Notes: generated by a model not told the origin, from the sequence alone. Counted from the stretch's first letter, positions 1 to 7,271 are shown. The stretch is 7,285 bases of DNA from Candidatus Odinarchaeota archaeon (GCA_021158895.1 JAGGSW010000067.1:1-7285), one strand, 5' to 3'. A program made the numbers and translations.

Positions 1-108
1 GGTATAATTTAGATCCCATATATCCCCAGGTGAATTTTCTAAAATCAAATATACTGAGTAAATAAGTGCTAATGCTGAAATTGTCCTCATGACTTTGGTG
101 ATTTTCAT
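1..108 (-). CDS. Partial small membrane-anchored protein, C terminus outside the window
   Basis: Thirty-six codons are open from ATG at 108-106 to the left edge, with no stop. The protein begins MKITKVMRTISALALIYSVY and then has a more polar run, ENSPGDIWDLNYT. This resembles a short signal or membrane anchor of about 15 residues behind a basic start. A GGTG ribosome-site match (118-115) lies six bases before the ATG, and the gap from the DUF58 stop is only 12 bases, so it looks like the fifth gene of the operon. A GTG at 117-115 is an alternative in-frame start. The family is not recognisable from this fragment. By context it could be another extracytoplasmic component of the same machine. 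Confidence 0.6.
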   Translation of the reverse strand, partial: MKITKVMRTISALALIYSVYLILENSPGDIWDLNYT

Positions 109-120
109 CCACAACACCAA

Positions 121-1443
121 CTAGAATTGTGCAATTCCTCGTTTCTTAGCTTTTATATATTCTGAAATTAATGTGGGTATTATATCATCTGGACCTACAG
201 TTATTACGTCCACATCAAGTCTTTTTATACTTCTAATTATTTCTCTTCTTTCTTCCCAAAGTTCTATCGAAATCGCTTCAGCTAGAGCTTTATCAACAGG
301 TGATAAAGCTCTTTCTCCAATTTCGAACCAGGGGCCAAATGGAGATATTATTAATATTTCATAGCCCCTTGCTCTTGCAAACTTAATGGCATCCAGGACT
401 CGACTTCCAACTTCTTCTAAATCGGATATAATGATTAGATAAGCTTTCTTTCTAAATTTTTTAGTTATTAAGTCAAATGCTTTAAGGAAATCCGTTCCGC
501 CTCCAGCTTTTACCCTAGCAAGCGCATCTAATATTCTATAAAAGTGTCTTTCACTCGATTTAGGTTCAATAAATTCGTGTACATCGCTTGAAAAAACACA
601 CAAACCTACCTCATCTTTTCTTTCTAACGCAAATTTAGCTAGAATTGATGCGGCGCGAATAGCAAATTCTAGTTTGCTTGTCTCCACAGGACCTGCAGCC
701 ATTGAATAACTCGTATCAAGTAGGATTATTATTTTCATGTTTTTCTCGGTTTCAAATTCTCTGATCATTAACCTACCCATTCTCGCAGTTGCTTTCCAGT
801 CTATTCTTCGATACTCATCACCTACATGGTATCTTCTAAGACTTGCAAATTCTGTACCTATGCCTTTCTCTCTGGTTCTATGAACACCGAAGAGTGCTCC
901 AAGTACTCTTTTTTTAGCCATAATTTCCATTCTTTTAATATCTTCATAGGGCGGATAAACTATAATATTAGTAACAGTGGTAACCGTTCTCACTATAGAA
1001 AAGAACTTTAATTTGTCTTGAACTATAAGTTTGCAAGGGCCTAATTTATATTCTCCTCGTAATTTAGGTAACAGTACATAAGAAAAGATGAATTTCTTCC
1101 CAGGATCAAGTCTGGTTATTAAATGATTTGTGCCCAGTACAAGATCAAAAGTCTCAGGGTATACATCGTATATTTCAAGGTAATCGATCGTCTGATAACC
1201 TTTATTTGTGAGCGTAACCTTCACATATACGTAGTCATAAGCAAAGACCTTCTTTTTATTTATTTTACGCGTAACTGCTATTTTTCCCAATGTTGCACTT
1301 GACTTAAAAAGGGGAAAAGTTACAACAACGCTGGATAATAAGAAAATGCCTAGAATTGATAGCAAATAGCTTATGAGAGAGAAACCCGACGTGAGAAAGA
1401 ATACACCTATGAGAATTACTGATAAACCTCTTCTTGTAAGCAT
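121..1443 (-). CDS. DUF58 membrane protein with a von Willebrand A (vWA) domain
   Basis: This 440-residue protein starts at ATG with a GGTGA site. Residues about 6-45 form two closely spaced membrane helices. Residues about 50-170 are a beta-rich domain typical of DUF58 proteins, holding VYVKVTLTNKG and LRGEYKLGP. The DUF58 signature spans about 194-231 (FASLRRYHVGDEYRRIDWKA, then AR and REFETE). The vWA domain starts near residue 236 and has a complete metal-ion-dependent adhesion site: Asp243-x-Ser245-x-Ser247 in LLDTSYSM, Thr317 in GGGTDF and Asp341 in ISDLEE. The domain should therefore bind a divalent metal and a ligand. With a helical hairpin at the N terminus, the bulk is expected to be cytoplasmic, where the MoxR ATPase encoded just upstream can engage it. 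MoxR and DUF58 genes are a recurrent pair. The cargo is unknown. The TAG stop at 123-121 is followed in the same frame by the next gene. Confidence 0.95.
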   Translation of the reverse strand: MLTRRGLSVILIGVFFLTSGFSLISYLLSILGIFLLSSVVVTFPLFKSSATLGKIAVTRKINKKKVFAYDYVYVKVTLTNKGYQTIDYLEIYDVYPETFDLVLGTNHLITRLDPGKKFIFSYVLLPKLRGEYKLGPCKLIVQDKLKFFSIVRTVTTVTNIIVYPPYEDIKRMEIMAKKRVLGALFGVHRTREKGIGTEFASLRRYHVGDEYRRIDWKATARMGRLMIREFETEKNMKIIILLDTSYSMAAGPVETSKLEFAIRAASILAKFALERKDEVGLCVFSSDVHEFIEPKSSERHFYRILDALARVKAGGGTDFLKAFDLITKKFRKKAYLIIISDLEEVGSRVLDAIKFARARGYEILIISPFGPWFEIGERALSPVDKALAEAISIELWEERREIIRSIKRLDVDVITVGPDDIIPTLISEYIKAKKRGIAQF

Positions 1444-1447
1444 GAAA

Positions 1448-1452
1448 TCACC
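1448..1452 (-). promoter_or_regulatory. Shine-Dalgarno site GGTGA for the DUF58 gene
   Basis: GGTGA ends four bases before the ATG at 1443-1441, within the 24-base gap after the MoxR stop codon. It is the typical archaeal form of the site. The gap has no obvious promoter or terminator. Confidence 0.75.
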
Positions 1453-1467
1453 GTTTTTCCATTAAAA

Positions 1468-2427
1468 TTAAACAGGAACTTCAACTTCCTCAAGTATTTC
1501 GTTTATAATTCGATCCGAGGATATTCCCTCGAGCTCTGCTTCTGGTTTTAGTATTATTCTATGGTTTAAAACCGGGAAGACCAGTGATTTAATATCGTCA
1601 GGTATAACAAAATCTCGTCCAAGTATAGCTGCTCTTGCTTTAGCTGCACAAAGGAGAACAATAGATGCTCTAGTGCTTGCACCTAAAAGTATTTGTGGGT
1701 GGTTACGCGTCTTTAAGACTATGTTTTTTATGTATTCAAACAGTGATTCGTCAACGTAAACCTTTCTAACAGCTTCTTGCATGGCTACCACTATTTGTGG
1801 TGAAGTAATTTTTTCGACTGTGACCTCCTCTGGCTCATTTTTTCTCTTTAAAATTTCGAGTTCTTCCTCTGGGTTAGGATAATCTACAAGTAGTTTGAAG
1901 AAGAATCTGTCGACTTGAGCTTCTGGAAGAGGATATGTGCCTTCAAGTTCGATAGGATTTTGGGTTGCTAGGACCATGAAGGGCTTCGGTAAATAGTAAG
2001 TTTCACCTTCAATTGTTACCTGTCTCTCTTGCATACATTCAAGAAGTGCAGACTGAGTTTTTGGAGGAGCACGATTTATCTCGTCAGCCAAAACAATGTT
2101 GGCGAAGATGGGACCCTTTCTTAGGTAGAATCTGCCGGATTTTTGATCGTAAACATTTGTGCCAACTATATCTGCCGGTAACAAGTCTGGAGTAAATTGT
2201 ATTCTCTTGAATTCGCAACCTAATGCATCAGAAAAGGCTTTAGCCATTGCAGTTTTTGCTACGCCTGGCACCCCTTCAAGTAAAACGTGTCCGTCTGCAA
2301 GTAGCGCTATGAAAATGTTTTGTAAAATGTCTAGTTTTCCAACTATAACTTTACCGACTTCTGACAATACTTTTTGAACTATGCTTCTAACGTCTCTTAT
2401 GGATATTTCAAGGCTTTTTTCCTCCAA
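1468..2427 (-). CDS. MoxR-family AAA+ ATPase
   Basis: This 319-residue protein is full length for MoxR ATPases and has every core motif. Walker A is GVPGVAKT at residues 52-59. Walker B is VLADEINRAPPKTQ with Asp115-Glu116. Sensor 1 is ATQNP with Asn157, followed by the family-specific LEGTYPLPEAQVDRF with the arginine-finger candidate Arg174. Sensor 2 is GASTRAS with Arg253, and a C-terminal lid continues to the end. No signal peptide or membrane segment is present, so it should be cytoplasmic. MoxR proteins use ATP hydrolysis to remodel or activate partner complexes, usually through a vWA-domain partner. The DUF58 protein encoded 24 bases downstream is the obvious candidate here. The TTG start has a strong ribosome site, and the gene overlaps the DUF4350 gene by 20 bases. 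The biochemical assignment is secure; the physiological target is not visible. Confidence 0.97.
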   Translation of the reverse strand: MEEKSLEISIRDVRSIVQKVLSEVGKVIVGKLDILQNIFIALLADGHVLLEGVPGVAKTAMAKAFSDALGCEFKRIQFTPDLLPADIVGTNVYDQKSGRFYLRKGPIFANIVLADEINRAPPKTQSALLECMQERQVTIEGETYYLPKPFMVLATQNPIELEGTYPLPEAQVDRFFFKLLVDYPNPEEELEILKRKNEPEEVTVEKITSPQIVVAMQEAVRKVYVDESLFEYIKNIVLKTRNHPQILLGASTRASIVLLCAAKARAAILGRDFVIPDDIKSLVFPVLNHRIILKPEAELEGISSDRIINEILEEVEVPV

Positions 2428-3739
2428 TTTTTTCCACCTCTTCTTCTATTTTCTTGAGCTGGAAGAAGAGTCTCAAAAACTGGTCGCGTGAGGTTACTTT
2501 AAGCTTTCCTTTTTCAATTTTCTCGAATCTTAAAAGTATTTTTCTAATCTTACGGGTATCTAAATCAGGACGATGTTTAGAAATTTGTTCTAAAAACTTA
2601 TCCAGCGAAAATCCCAGCTTAAACTTAAATTCTTCACTAACGATTCGTTTAAATCTATTATATAGTATCTTTAGAGCTTTATCGTAAAATCCGTAAGTTT
2701 TATATTCCTTAATTTTTGCTAAGAAAGCAGTTCTTCCTCTTCTCCTGAATATTTTGAGTGGAGTGAACTTCCTACTTTCCTTTGTTACTGGTATCCATTT
2801 TTTAACTGTAAAGACCATGAAAAACGGAAGGATTAATGAGAGGTACGGTATAGCTGAAAGCCAAGCAACGTACCCAATAATCGTACCAAAATAAACGGTT
2901 GATGAAGAGATGCTCCATGCTAGGTGACTTTCATCAAATACTATTGTTGCACTTTTATTGTAATTGGAAAGCCAATCTATTATGTTTAATGCGAATCTTG
3001 CATTATCTGCTCTTTCTATCATATCATTTATGAAGATGCTGGCATCGCTTATGAGGACTATGCTACCATTTAAGGCTTTAAACGCTGTGGCTACTGTAAA
3101 TGGTCCTACCTGCTCGCCCTTATCGTACTCGTAATCGTGATCTGCGTCGAGCCAGCTAAAGCGTGTTGTAGTAGCAACTGGTGGCAAGAGCAGCAATGAT
3201 GTGTCATTTGGTCCAACTATAGCACTTGCATAGTTTAATAGAATAGAATGTACGCCATTAGTTATGGGGTGAGACATGAAGTGGGTAATTCTCGGTAATA
3301 CAGGGTTTTTATCGTATGAACCTGCATCCATTAAAACCTTGTCTGAAAATTTTATTTGAAATTGAAAGAGAAGTTGAAGTATAGTGTTACCGCTTCCAAA
3401 GTCGTCAGCTATTAAAATTCCTCCACCGCGTTGTAAAAACAGCAGTAAATTTGGTACAACCTCGCTTGGGCTATAGTATTTTGAGGGACCAATTATTACT
3501 AGAACTGCTGGCTGTTCGATCCTATTTATCATACTTAGGGATGATATCAATGTTTTCACGTGAAATCCTTCATTTTCAATAAGTTCTCTGAGCTTTGAAC
3601 AGCCATCCCAGTTAGTATTATAAATTGAGAATGATGGAGGAGAAGGTTCTCTACTAAATACAGATAAAGCTATGGGTAGCCATGATAGGATAAATACTAT
3701 TGTGAATACGAGTAATGTTGTTGTTTTACTTTTGGGCAA
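2408..3739 (-). CDS. DUF4350-type membrane protein
   Basis: This 443-residue protein has two membrane segments. The start is TTG at 3739-3737. It is the only candidate after the in-frame TAA at 3760-3758, and it places a hydrophobic anchor at residues about 8-27. The ribosome site is weak (GGGAG, 11 bases upstream), and the gene overlaps the previous one by 14 bases, so translational coupling is likely. Residues about 34-275 form the outside domain with DUF4350 hallmarks: SIYNTNWDGCSKLRELIENEG, then a GGGILIADDFG stretch like a glutamine-amidotransferase-fold domain, then GPFTVA and a late SDASIF...DN segment. No catalytic triad is evident. Residues 198-209 (DADHDYEYDKGE) match a calcium-type loop. 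A membrane helix follows at about 283-312, then a basic helical cytoplasmic tail of about 130 residues resembling the tail of the upstream protein. The family is recurrently found beside MoxR and DUF58 genes; its function is unknown, possibly as an assembly or ligand-binding partner. Confidence 0.85.
   Translation of the reverse strand: MPKSKTTTLLVFTIVFILSWLPIALSVFSREPSPPSFSIYNTNWDGCSKLRELIENEGFHVKTLISSLSMINRIEQPAVLVIIGPSKYYSPSEVVPNLLLFLQRGGGILIADDFGSGNTILQLLFQFQIKFSDKVLMDAGSYDKNPVLPRITHFMSHPITNGVHSILLNYASAIVGPNDTSLLLLPPVATTTRFSWLDADHDYEYDKGEQVGPFTVATAFKALNGSIVLISDASIFINDMIERADNARFALNIIDWLSNYNKSATIVFDESHLAWSISSSTVYFGTIIGYVAWLSAIPYLSLILPFFMVFTVKKWIPVTKESRKFTPLKIFRRRGRTAFLAKIKEYKTYGFYDKALKILYNRFKRIVSEEFKFKLGFSLDKFLEQISKHRPDLDTRKIRKILLRFEKIEKGKLKVTSRDQFLRLFFQLKKIEEEVEKIGGKKP
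2434..2440 (-). promoter_or_regulatory. Shine-Dalgarno site GAGGTGG for the TTG start of the MoxR gene
   Basis: On the minus strand GAGGTGG is followed by six A residues and then TTG (2427-2425). The site lies inside the last codons of the DUF4350 gene, where it encodes part of EEVEK. The strong match and ideal spacing fix the non-ATG start and indicate that the overlapping gene can initiate independently. Confidence 0.85.
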
Positions 3740-6700
3740 GTTCCAGCGCTCTCCCTGTTACTTGTCTATAAATTGTGGAAAAGGCTTTAACAAAACTGTT
3801 ATAGTCTTCAAGCCCGACTTCATGGTGACTGAATCTTGCTTTTTCGTACATTTTAATTAAAAGATACGTAGCGTCGGGATTTAGTCTATATTCCTTTACA
3901 ACGTTTATTGCAAATTCTCTAGGCGTCAAGGAACCTGGACGTTCAACGTTGAAGTAAGCTCTGAGAATTTTTTCAAATAGATTATATGCTTCGATTATTG
4001 CTTCTCTAAATTTTGCTTGTCTCACGTAATCGTTTATGGTCATTATTGGCGATGATATGTCAATTTCGGGCTTTTTCTGCCGTTTAAATCCTTTCCAGAA
4101 CTTTTTGAAGAACAGAAAAGTTGAGCTTACTGCAAATGCCACTACAACTATTATGTAAAGTAATTGTACTGGTATATTTATTTTCCACATTTTTTGCCTC
4201 ACCCTAACTAATACAATAACTTCATTTGATTTGAATTGGGTTTTTGCTTTAAGTGTAGCATATATTGTTATATTACCTGGGTTTACATCTTCTGGAAGTG
4301 TATAAAATACAGTAAAGTTTCCTTCCTTATTTAAGCGAATTAAGTGAACTGTTTCGTTTACATATAGTTTAACTTCTCTATCTATGATGTATCGGCCATA
4401 CTCGTCTACAACATTCCCAGTGATTATCAGACCTTCCCCAGGGTAAGCTTCGAGATAATTGGTATTATTTACAACTATTGTGATAATTGCACTTTTGAAA
4501 ATAGACACACTAATGCTCGCAGTTGAAGCATTGTAGAAATCGGTTCCTTTGTATTGAAATGTTATTGTCAAATTTGGCATAGAGATATCTGGAATTGTTA
4601 CATTTCCCTTGAAGTTTCCTTGTTCATTGCTTGTTAAAGTAGCTAAAAGCGTCTTATTGAATATTACTTGTATTTCTGCGTTTTGAATAGGCTCACCTCT
4701 TTCATCGATAATGACTCCTGTAACATTTAGTTGTTCGCTGGGTAGTACGTATAGTGGTGATCCTTCTACGCTTATGCTTGAAAAACCGTAGATGATGATG
4801 TAAGCGTATTTACCGCTACCTTTAAACCACGGAGGGCTACTAACGGTAACGTGGACGGCATACGCTCCAACTTCAAGGTCAGGTGGAACGTTAAATGTAG
4901 CGGTGAATTGCCCCTGTGTGTTAGTCACATTAGTGACTCCGATATCTGTATTGTTAAATAATACCCGTATTTTTGCATTCTCTATTGGTTCATTGTAATC
5001 TTCGCCGGTTATGTGCCCAAATATGGTAAGAGAATTGCTACGTCCAACTCTGGTTAAGGAAACATTAACATAAACAAACACACGTTCATAAATTAGGATT
5101 TGCGATTTTGTTGAATTGCCGCTTCTTATGTACCTGATTGTTGAGTTATAACCGAAGAAGATATATGAAAAACCTAGAGAGTGATTTGCTGGAATTGTTA
5201 CGGTAAAATTATAGTACCCGTTTTCGTCAGTTTTAACGATTTCGAGAATGTATGTCCTCCCACTGTTCTCCTCTGTCGAATTTTCCCAGTAGACGGTGAC
5301 ATTTTCATAAGTGAGAGGAGTGTTATTATCAAGCAGTAAAAACCCTTCAACAACTATTGTCTCGTTTCTTCTAACCTCATTTGGAGTCACAGAAACTGTA
5401 AATTTGACTTTTGCTACAACAGTCACGTTTGTGATGTTAGATGATGAGGATATTAGTGAGGGAATTCCGTCATAAATTGCGTAAACTGTAGCATTACCTA
5501 GTAGGTGGCTAAGAGGCACATTGTAGCTAAAGCTAAAGCTACCATCCGACTTAGTAGTTGTGTGAAAAACTGTACTAAAGTTTTTTCCATCCCAGATAAT
5601 TGTTACTTCTTGGTTTGGAAAGCCCCGTCCATTTTTAGCATCGGATAAAACTCCATTTATTCGCGCTACTTCAGTCCTTGCAACCTCATTTGGCGTAACT
5701 GTGACTGTGATAGTGGTGTTGCCTGCTAAGATTATTTTAGTTTGGTTGTTTAACAATTTCCAGTTTGCCACAATTACGTGGAAACCTACGAGAGAATCAT
5801 CTGTGAAGTTAAAGGTTAGTGTTGCAACTCCACTTTCATTTGTTACACTTGTTGCGCCACTCAACGTTAGAGAATCATATATGTCAGTAAAAGTTATTGT
5901 TTCATTAGGCAGGGGTTCTCCATCACTAAGCAAAGTTGCAGTTAAATTTACTGGCACATCTCTCGTGACATTTTCATGAGATGATGTAATAGTTAAAGTG
6001 TACCTCGGATTTATTACGAATTGATCCCTTTCGGTGTTTAGTGCCTCTAAATATCCTGGAGGAGATGGATCAAATGCAACCCAAACACCATCAACGCCGC
6101 TATCTGTTTTTATTGGTACCCAAACCTCTGCCCAGAAATGTAAATGTTTGTTTTTTATGATTCTACTGCCCTGACTTTCTTCTCCCGGCAGGAAACCGAA
6201 AACTAGTCTTGCAGATATTCCCAATATTCTAAGCGTTATAATGTAAGCTGTTGCAAAATGTATTGATATTCCTTTACGCCTCTGGAGAAACCACTCAACC
6301 CAGTCTTGATCTTGAGAAGGCCCAGAACTACTTCTTGATGTCCCAAACCACATGTCATAGTCGTAATCAAAATTAACCTGAAAATATCGTAAAACTATTA
6401 ACGCGGTTTCAAATGTGTTTTCGCCTTTTCCTTCAAATTGGCTAGCAAAATCATACACATATTGCGATAAAGGTGGAACAGAGGAATTTCCATATATATT
6501 TTTAATTTCTTGAGGAGTATAGTTTGGGGGCAAAGCTTTAAGTCTAATTTGTGTTAAATTAACGAAAACATACGAAACCATATATTTTAGAGTTGTTGAT
6601 CCAGAGTCATTAAAAGTTGTATTAAAAATCACATCTTGGTAAGAATCGAGAAGAAATTCGTAGCTTAGAGGTTCTACGCCTATTTCAAGAGAACCATCTA

Positions 6701-7259
6701 GTATTAAAGGTTGCGGCCAAAGTACTGGAAGATATCGCGTAAAAATAGCATCATAATCTATATTCATCGTTATAGTATAGTTAAGTGGGTTAGGAGAAGG
6801 AAGTAAATCTAGTGGTGTTGTTGTTTCGTTTGTTTGCGTCCATTTACCCGCCGAATCACCTATTCTACCTGTGTAGTTATCATAGGTTGTAACTCGCCAG
6901 TATCTAGGTGGATTTGCTGGAGAAACGGTAAATAATACTTTTTCTAGATCTGCTATTCCTTCATAGGTTAAGAGTGAAAGCCAATCAACGTCTTCAAGCG
7001 ACACATTTTCTGGTAATGACATATTCTCAAAAAATTCTTGGCTCCAACTGCCACTTGTTGGAAGCGAACCGGACGGGAAAGAAGAAGGGGTATAGGGCGG
7101 TATCTCTTCGTACGGTTCCTGAGACTGTTTAGTTGAAAGCGTCTTTCCAAAGTCTATTGTTGATACAGAGAAACTTAATGGAAGCATAAGTATTATTAGT
7201 ATTATAGCCCAACATCTTCTAATGGTTAGATGTTGTTTAAAGGACTGCGATGTTCGCAA
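3726..7259 (-). CDS. Secreted, membrane-anchored transglutaminase-like protein with six Ig-like domains and a C-terminal DUF4129-like domain
   Basis: This 1177-residue protein starts at TTG (7259-7257), six bases after a GGAGGT site. Residues 1-35 form a signal peptide or anchor (basic start, then WAIILIILMLPLSF). Residues about 85-280 include YWRVTTYDNYTGRIG, a motif typical of the region before the core in TgpA-like transglutaminases. The transglutaminase-like core spans about 284-405: KGISIHFATA, then HFWAEVWVP, then WVAFDPSPPG. His374 and Asp397 match the catalytic His and Asp, but the nucleophile position is Ser332 (TCA) instead of Cys, so catalysis is uncertain. Six Ig-like beta domains follow (about 420-1023), then one membrane helix (about 1029-1051), a basic stretch, and a helical tail with RPGSLTPREFA and MYEKARF, as in DUF4129. 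About 40 N-x-S/T sequons lie outside the membrane and none in the tail. The family setting, beside MoxR and DUF58, is well known. The substrate is unknown, and a structural or pseudoenzyme role is as plausible as catalysis. Confidence 0.92.
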   Translation of the reverse strand: MRTSQSFKQHLTIRRCWAIILIILMLPLSFSVSTIDFGKTLSTKQSQEPYEEIPPYTPSSFPSGSLPTSGSWSQEFFENMSLPENVSLEDVDWLSLLTYEGIADLEKVLFTVSPANPPRYWRVTTYDNYTGRIGDSAGKWTQTNETTTPLDLLPSPNPLNYTITMNIDYDAIFTRYLPVLWPQPLILDGSLEIGVEPLSYEFLLDSYQDVIFNTTFNDSGSTTLKYMVSYVFVNLTQIRLKALPPNYTPQEIKNIYGNSSVPPLSQYVYDFASQFEGKGENTFETALIVLRYFQVNFDYDYDMWFGTSRSSSGPSQDQDWVEWFLQRRKGISIHFATAYIITLRILGISARLVFGFLPGEESQGSRIIKNKHLHFWAEVWVPIKTDSGVDGVWVAFDPSPPGYLEALNTERDQFVINPRYTLTITSSHENVTRDVPVNLTATLLSDGEPLPNETITFTDIYDSLTLSGATSVTNESGVATLTFNFTDDSLVGFHVIVANWKLLNNQTKIILAGNTTITVTVTPNEVARTEVARINGVLSDAKNGRGFPNQEVTIIWDGKNFSTVFHTTTKSDGSFSFSYNVPLSHLLGNATVYAIYDGIPSLISSSSNITNVTVVAKVKFTVSVTPNEVRRNETIVVEGFLLLDNNTPLTYENVTVYWENSTEENSGRTYILEIVKTDENGYYNFTVTIPANHSLGFSYIFFGYNSTIRYIRSGNSTKSQILIYERVFVYVNVSLTRVGRSNSLTIFGHITGEDYNEPIENAKIRVLFNNTDIGVTNVTNTQGQFTATFNVPPDLEVGAYAVHVTVSSPPWFKGSGKYAYIIIYGFSSISVEGSPLYVLPSEQLNVTGVIIDERGEPIQNAEIQVIFNKTLLATLTSNEQGNFKGNVTIPDISMPNLTITFQYKGTDFYNASTASISVSIFKSAIITIVVNNTNYLEAYPGEGLIITGNVVDEYGRYIIDREVKLYVNETVHLIRLNKEGNFTVFYTLPEDVNPGNITIYATLKAKTQFKSNEVIVLVRVRQKMWKINIPVQLLYIIVVVAFAVSSTFLFFKKFWKGFKRQKKPEIDISSPIMTINDYVRQAKFREAIIEAYNLFEKILRAYFNVERPGSLTPREFAINVVKEYRLNPDATYLLIKMYEKARFSHHEVGLEDYNSFVKAFSTIYRQVTGRALELAQK
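4191..6002 (-). repeat. Six tandem Ig-like domains within the transglutaminase-like protein
   Basis: These encode residues about 420-1023. Units begin near residues 420, 515, 618, 728, 828 and 924, so each is about 95-110 residues. All but the degenerate first unit share a pattern of a [D/E/Q]G turn, an aromatic-rich strand, a 'V/L-P' step and usually a Gly six residues later. Examples are SDGSFSFSYNVPLSHLLG, GYYNFTVTIPANHSLG, GQFTATFNVPPDLEVG, GNFKGNVTIPDISMP and GNFTVFYTLPEDVNPG. These are beta-sandwich spacers of the bacterial Ig-like/carboxypeptidase-regulatory-like kind, probably holding the transglutaminase-like domain away from the membrane. Some DNA identity remains: a 12-base match at 5682-5693 and 5373-5384 (309 bases apart, encoding the PNEV motif of units 2 and 3), and a 13-base match at 5189-5201 and 4589-4601 (600 bases apart, encoding VTIP). 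Confidence 0.8.
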
Positions 7260-7265
7260 GTAGTA

Positions 7266-7271
7266 ACCTCC
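7266..7271 (-). promoter_or_regulatory. Strong Shine-Dalgarno site GGAGGT deciding the TTG start of the transglutaminase-like gene
   Basis: On the minus strand GGAGGT is followed by six bases (TACTAC) and then TTG at 7259-7257. This is a near-perfect anti-16S match at ideal spacing. It supports the non-ATG start, which also gives a well-formed signal peptide directly after it. Confidence 0.85.

Noticed and set aside
1444..1467. Possible terminator or internal promoter between the MoxR and DUF58 genes
   Set aside because: The 24-base gap holds a ribosome-binding site and no inverted repeat or T-run on the coding strand.
2251..2274. Ala57 in the MoxR Walker A motif (GVPGVAKT) where a Gly is usual
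   Set aside because: The 'AKT' form is common among MoxR ATPases and the lysine and threonine are intact, so it does not indicate inactivity.
5701..5979. Plus-strand open frame of 92 codons, the longest on that strand
   Set aside because: It lies wholly inside the Ig-like region of the transglutaminase-like gene. Its composition is that of an antisense shadow and it has no recognisable motif. The other plus-strand frames (173-364, 826-1011, 2013-2195, 2159-2377, 2454-2687, 3672-3860) fail for the same reason.
6968..7150. Minus-strand open frame of 60 codons
   Set aside because: It is an alternative frame inside the N-terminal part of the transglutaminase-like gene, whose own frame has clear family motifs. 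There is no independent support for it.
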